From positions 1 to 8,910 of the forward strand of contig JABJCF010000382.1 of the NCBI GenBank assembly GCA_018665625.1: DNA of 8,910 bases. The letters are read 5' to 3'. Source of the DNA: Nitrospina sp. GTDB lineage: Bacteria; Nitrospinota; Nitrospinia; Nitrospinales; VA-1. Position numbers and translations under genes: made by a program. The stretch's first letter is position 1, and each line of letters begins with the position of its first letter. The notes beneath the pieces were generated by a model, which was not told the origin of the DNA, searched no databases, and was given only the letters and a program-made list of their open reading frames with translations. Of the stretch, positions 7,045 to 8,910 are shown one piece after another.

Positions 7045-7857
7045 TTATTCGTCCTCGTCTTCGTCCTCGTCGTCTTCTTCGCCACCACTATCTTCGGCAG
7101 GAGCTTCTTCTTCAGAAGCCTCTGATGCTTCTTCAGCCGCTACAGGTTCTTCAGCTGCTGGCTCTTCTACCGCAGGCTCCTCAGCGTGGGCTGGTTCTTC
7201 AACTGGGGCTGGCTCCTCGGCATGAGCTGGTTCTTCAACTGGAGCAGCGTGGGCGGCAGGCGCAGGCGCCTCTTCCAGACTAACAATTCCCGCAGGCATT
7301 TTTTCTGTGGCAGTTCCTGCTCCCAATTCTACAAGGAGGGATTCAATTCCCGCTACAACCTGGTTGGATTTTGCTTTCACGTTGGCGGAATCGCCCATGG
7401 ACATTTCCTGAACTGTTACGAGGGCTCGTTTCAACTCCATTACGGCCATGATGCGCTCATAGTTACCGATTTTGTTATCAAGCCCTGCAATATCCTGATT
7501 AACTTTATCGAGGCTGTCATCAACATGTTTCCTAAGAGGAGCTATTTTTTCTTCAAGGCTCGTAATAGCGCCATCTACATCAACAACTCGAGTGTCTAGA
7601 TCGCGGACAAAAAACAATATGAAAATTATCGCTAAGGCTGCCATTCCAAAACCAAGAAAGGCTACCGCCTTTAACATATTCATTTCTTCTTTTTGGGCAT
7701 CAACATCTTCTACTGGCTTACTCAATTCGGCTTCCTCGTTCACGTTATCCTTAGATTCCCCTTGTGCATAATAGCTGCTCGCATCTTCTTTTTCTTCACT
7801 TTTAATCTCATCAAGCCGATCCGAAGGGCTGTTTTCTTTTCCTTGATCTTCCGTCAT
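7045..7857 (-). CDS. Single-span membrane protein with coiled coil, Pro/Glu/Ala repeats and acidic tail; function unknown
   Basis: I do not recognise this 270-residue protein as a named family. Residues 1-60 are hydrophilic and very acidic. Residues 62-84 form one strongly hydrophobic span (LKAVAFLGFGMAALAIIFIL region). There is no cleavable-signal pattern, so the protein is probably anchored with the N-terminus inside, though the orientation is inferred. Residues 88-135 show heptad-like spacing consistent with a coiled coil, and 135-180 continue as helix. From about 195 the sequence is low complexity: EEPAHAEEPAPV-type 12-residue repeats (about 205-228), then EEPA/AEEA runs, ending in an uninterrupted Asp/Glu tail (261-270). 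The ATG at 7857 has AAAGG 6 nt upstream (7868-7864), a good ribosome-binding site. It precedes the LapA-type gene by 47 bp on the same strand. A scaffold, spacer or cation-binding role would be a guess. Real coding is supported by the start site, the membrane span and the repeat staying in frame. Confidence 0.85.
   Translation of the reverse strand: MTEDQGKENSPSDRLDEIKSEEKEDASSYYAQGESKDNVNEEAELSKPVEDVDAQKEEMNMLKAVAFLGFGMAALAIIFILFFVRDLDTRVVDVDGAITSLEEKIAPLRKHVDDSLDKVNQDIAGLDNKIGNYERIMAVMELKRALVTVQEMSMGDSANVKAKSNQVVAGIESLLVELGAGTATEKMPAGIVSLEEAPAPAAHAAPVEEPAHAEEPAPVEEPAHAEEPAVEEPAAEEPVAAEEASEASEEEAPAEDSGGEEDDEDEDEDE
7175..7246. repeat. Two-copy 36-bp in-frame tandem repeat inside the acidic membrane protein gene
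   Basis: Bases 7175-7210 and 7211-7246 match at 31 of 36 positions by direct comparison, including an unbroken 16-base match (7191-7206 against 7227-7242). The unit equals 12 codons and encodes the EEPAHAEEPAPV-type repeat. All five mismatches are spaced by multiples of three, as expected when codon third positions drift under protein-level constraint. Shorter related motifs flank it, so copy number may vary between strains. Confidence 0.85.
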
Positions 7858-8036
7858 AATTAACCTTTAAAAATAAAAATCCTGCTGATTATCATTCTAT
7901 ACATTACCCCGATCCCATTAAATCGTTTATAATCGGTATCGAGATTATTATGAGCGAGGGAATTGTCTTAATAGCCCTATTTAGTGTATCAAATGACTCT
8001 AATTGCTCCGAATTAACCTGGAAACAGAGAGAAAAA
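7858..8036. promoter_or_regulatory. Divergent intergenic region between the acidic membrane protein and the rhodanese
   Basis: This 179-bp spacer is the longest gene-free stretch and must hold promoters for both flanking genes. On the plus strand a perfect TATAAT stands at 7928-7933, but the -35 region 17-18 bp upstream is poor (TTACCC at best). On the minus strand TAGAAT (7899-7894) lies 17 bp from TTTAAT (7922-7917), a 5 of 6 and 3 of 6 match. The plus strand also stays open in the rhodanese frame through this whole region, with an upstream ATG at 7950, so part of it could be coding (see the rhodanese entry). No hairpin terminator or riboswitch-like fold was recognised. Confidence 0.4.
7928..7933 (+). 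promoter_or_regulatory. Candidate -10 element for the rhodanese gene
   Basis: An exact TATAAT hexamer sits about 103 bp before the preferred ATG at 8037 and 16 bp before the alternative ATG at 7950. There is no convincing -35 box and no TGn extension, so the call rests on one hexamer in A+T-rich DNA. Confidence 0.25.
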
Positions 8037-8910
8037 ATGAAGCCTGATAGTACAAGCGCAGCCCTTAATTTGTCAAGAAAAATAAGGGCCATATTCTGGT
8101 TGGTTTTGGGAATATTTTTGATGGGATTGACCCCAAGCAAAAACCCGCAAACACAGGTAAATGCTGAACTACTTGTAACCCCTGTAGCCCTGAAAAAAAT
8201 ACCTATAGATCAAAAAGTTATCATTGATACTCGACCTAAACTCAAGTTTATATTGGGGCACATCCCTGGGGCCATCAATCTAAGCAATTGGAAGGAGTTC
8301 ACCGCTAAAAAAGACGGGATAAAGGGATTATTGATCGATGACAAAAATTTTATCTCTGAAACACTTGCAGCCTTGGGGCTTAACCCCAACTTACACATCA
8401 TCATCTATGGGGACCCAGGAGATCTCTGGAGAACAGATGGTCGGTTTTTCTGGATGTTTGAACGTTATGGTTTTACCCGAGTTTCTCTTTTAGACGGAGG
8501 CCTAAAAGCTTGGGAACATAGCGGTGGAGCCGTAGAAAATGGATTTCAAAGAAAACGCAAATACTCAAAAATCGACCCGGAAACAGTTCAATTAAACTCT
8601 GAAACAATAGCAGATAAATATTTGATTAAAAAAGCTTTACATGATAAAAACTTTGTATTAATTGATAACCGTACTCAACAAGAATATCAGGGAGCCACGC
8701 CTTATGGATCGGCCCGAGGCGGCCATATCCCAAATGCCAAACACATCCACTGGCCCGATTTCTTCAAAGAGAATGGTGCCTTAAAATCTGAGGCTGACTT
8801 AGCTCAATTGCTGCATAAATCTGGAATTCATCCCAATCAGGAAATCATTGTTTATTGTACAGGCGGTGTTCGTTCGGCTATGGCCTACTTCGTATTCCGA
8901 TACCTGGGGT
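8037..8910 (+). CDS. Exported two-domain rhodanese-type sulfurtransferase, C-terminus cut off by window edge
   Basis: The plus strand from the ATG at 8037 encodes 291 open residues running off the right edge. A short basic N-terminus precedes a hydrophobic stretch (about 18-32, IFWLVLGIFLMG) and a possible signal-peptidase site at VNA/EL (about 43/44), suggesting export to the periplasm or a membrane anchor. Two rhodanese domains follow. The first has the IDTRP signature (Asp64), GHIPGAINL and LDGGLKAW, but Asp126 stands where the catalytic Cys would be (IIIYGDPGD), so it is probably non-catalytic, as is usual in two-domain thiosulfate sulfurtransferases. The second has IDNRTQQEYQG (Asp210), GHIPNAKHI and the active-site loop CTGGVRS with nucleophile Cys274. 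It should transfer sulfane sulfur, for example from thiosulfate, to a thiophilic acceptor; the true substrate is unknown. GAGAG at 8027-8031 lies 5 nt before the chosen ATG. An in-frame ATG at 7950 is possible but would place 29 polar residues before the signal. Confidence 0.88.
   Translation, partial: MKPDSTSAALNLSRKIRAIFWLVLGIFLMGLTPSKNPQTQVNAELLVTPVALKKIPIDQKVIIDTRPKLKFILGHIPGAINLSNWKEFTAKKDGIKGLLIDDKNFISETLAALGLNPNLHIIIYGDPGDLWRTDGRFFWMFERYGFTRVSLLDGGLKAWEHSGGAVENGFQRKRKYSKIDPETVQLNSETIADKYLIKKALHDKNFVLIDNRTQQEYQGATPYGSARGGHIPNAKHIHWPDFFKENGALKSEADLAQLLHKSGIHPNQEIIVYCTGGVRSAMAYFVFRYLG

Noticed and set aside
7186..7599. Plus-strand open frame of 137 codons opposite the acidic membrane protein
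   Set aside because: Its Trp/Phe/Gly-rich repeats (WFFNW type) are simply the antisense of the Glu/Pro/Ala repeat, and the minus-strand gene has the better start site and a credible domain layout.
7904..8140. Minus-strand open frame of 78 codons overlapping the rhodanese start
   Set aside because: It runs antisense to the signal region of a recognised gene, and its hydrophobic stretch mirrors that signal sequence. No ribosome-binding site or family match was seen.
8210..8404. Minus-strand open frame of 64 codons inside the rhodanese gene
   Set aside because: It is antisense to conserved rhodanese domain 1 residues and shows no independent coding signal.
1..8910. Search for tRNA, rRNA, CRISPR repeats, insertion-sequence ends and attachment sites
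   Set aside because: Reading both strands showed none: no spaced direct repeats, no transposase-like protein and no cloverleaf-like gene in the short spacers.

Overview
The window looks like chromosomal DNA from a Gram-negative bacterium, A+T-rich by eye (about 40% G+C is an impression, not a count). The Gram-negative call rests on a LapA-type inner-membrane protein, a parvulin-type chaperone with a lipobox, and an exported double-rhodanese. An mfd gene followed directly by a parvulin gene is an arrangement I recall from deltaproteobacteria-like genomes. A deltaproteobacterial or Nitrospinota-like origin is therefore plausible, but the sequence does not settle it. I see no tRNA, rRNA, CRISPR array, transposase or other mobile-element sign. 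No gene-free stretch exceeds 180 bases.

Left block, minus strand (1-4585). Three genes read leftwards: a 125-residue protein of unknown function (4585-4208), mfd encoding the transcription-repair coupling factor (4180-728), and a parvulin-type peptidyl-prolyl isomerase lipoprotein (731 to beyond base 1). The first two are 27 bp apart and the last two overlap by 4 bp (ATGA), so this is probably one transcription unit. It would join DNA repair at stalled RNA polymerase to envelope protein folding.

Centre, plus strand (4704-6624). An N-carbamoylputrescine amidase (aguB-like) overlaps by 11 bp an agmatine deiminase (aguA-like). Together they convert agmatine to putrescine: the deiminase gives N-carbamoylputrescine and ammonia, and the amidase then releases putrescine, CO2 and ammonia. 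The gene order is the reverse of the reaction order. No arginine decarboxylase lies in the window, so the source of agmatine is not visible here. A 118-bp divergent spacer (4586-4703) with a 12-bp perfect palindrome separates this pair from the mfd block.

Right block. Two minus-strand genes follow: an unrecognised single-span membrane protein with a coiled coil, a Pro/Glu/Ala repeat region and a pure Asp/Glu tail (7857-7045), and a small LapA-domain protein (6997-6671). They are 47 bp apart and probably co-transcribed. A 179-bp divergent spacer then leads to a plus-strand, signal-bearing, two-domain rhodanese-type sulfurtransferase (8037 to beyond 8910).

Most genes here are familiar families. 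The least explained are the acidic-tailed membrane protein and the 125-residue protein upstream of mfd. I did not find a convincing new multi-gene system.
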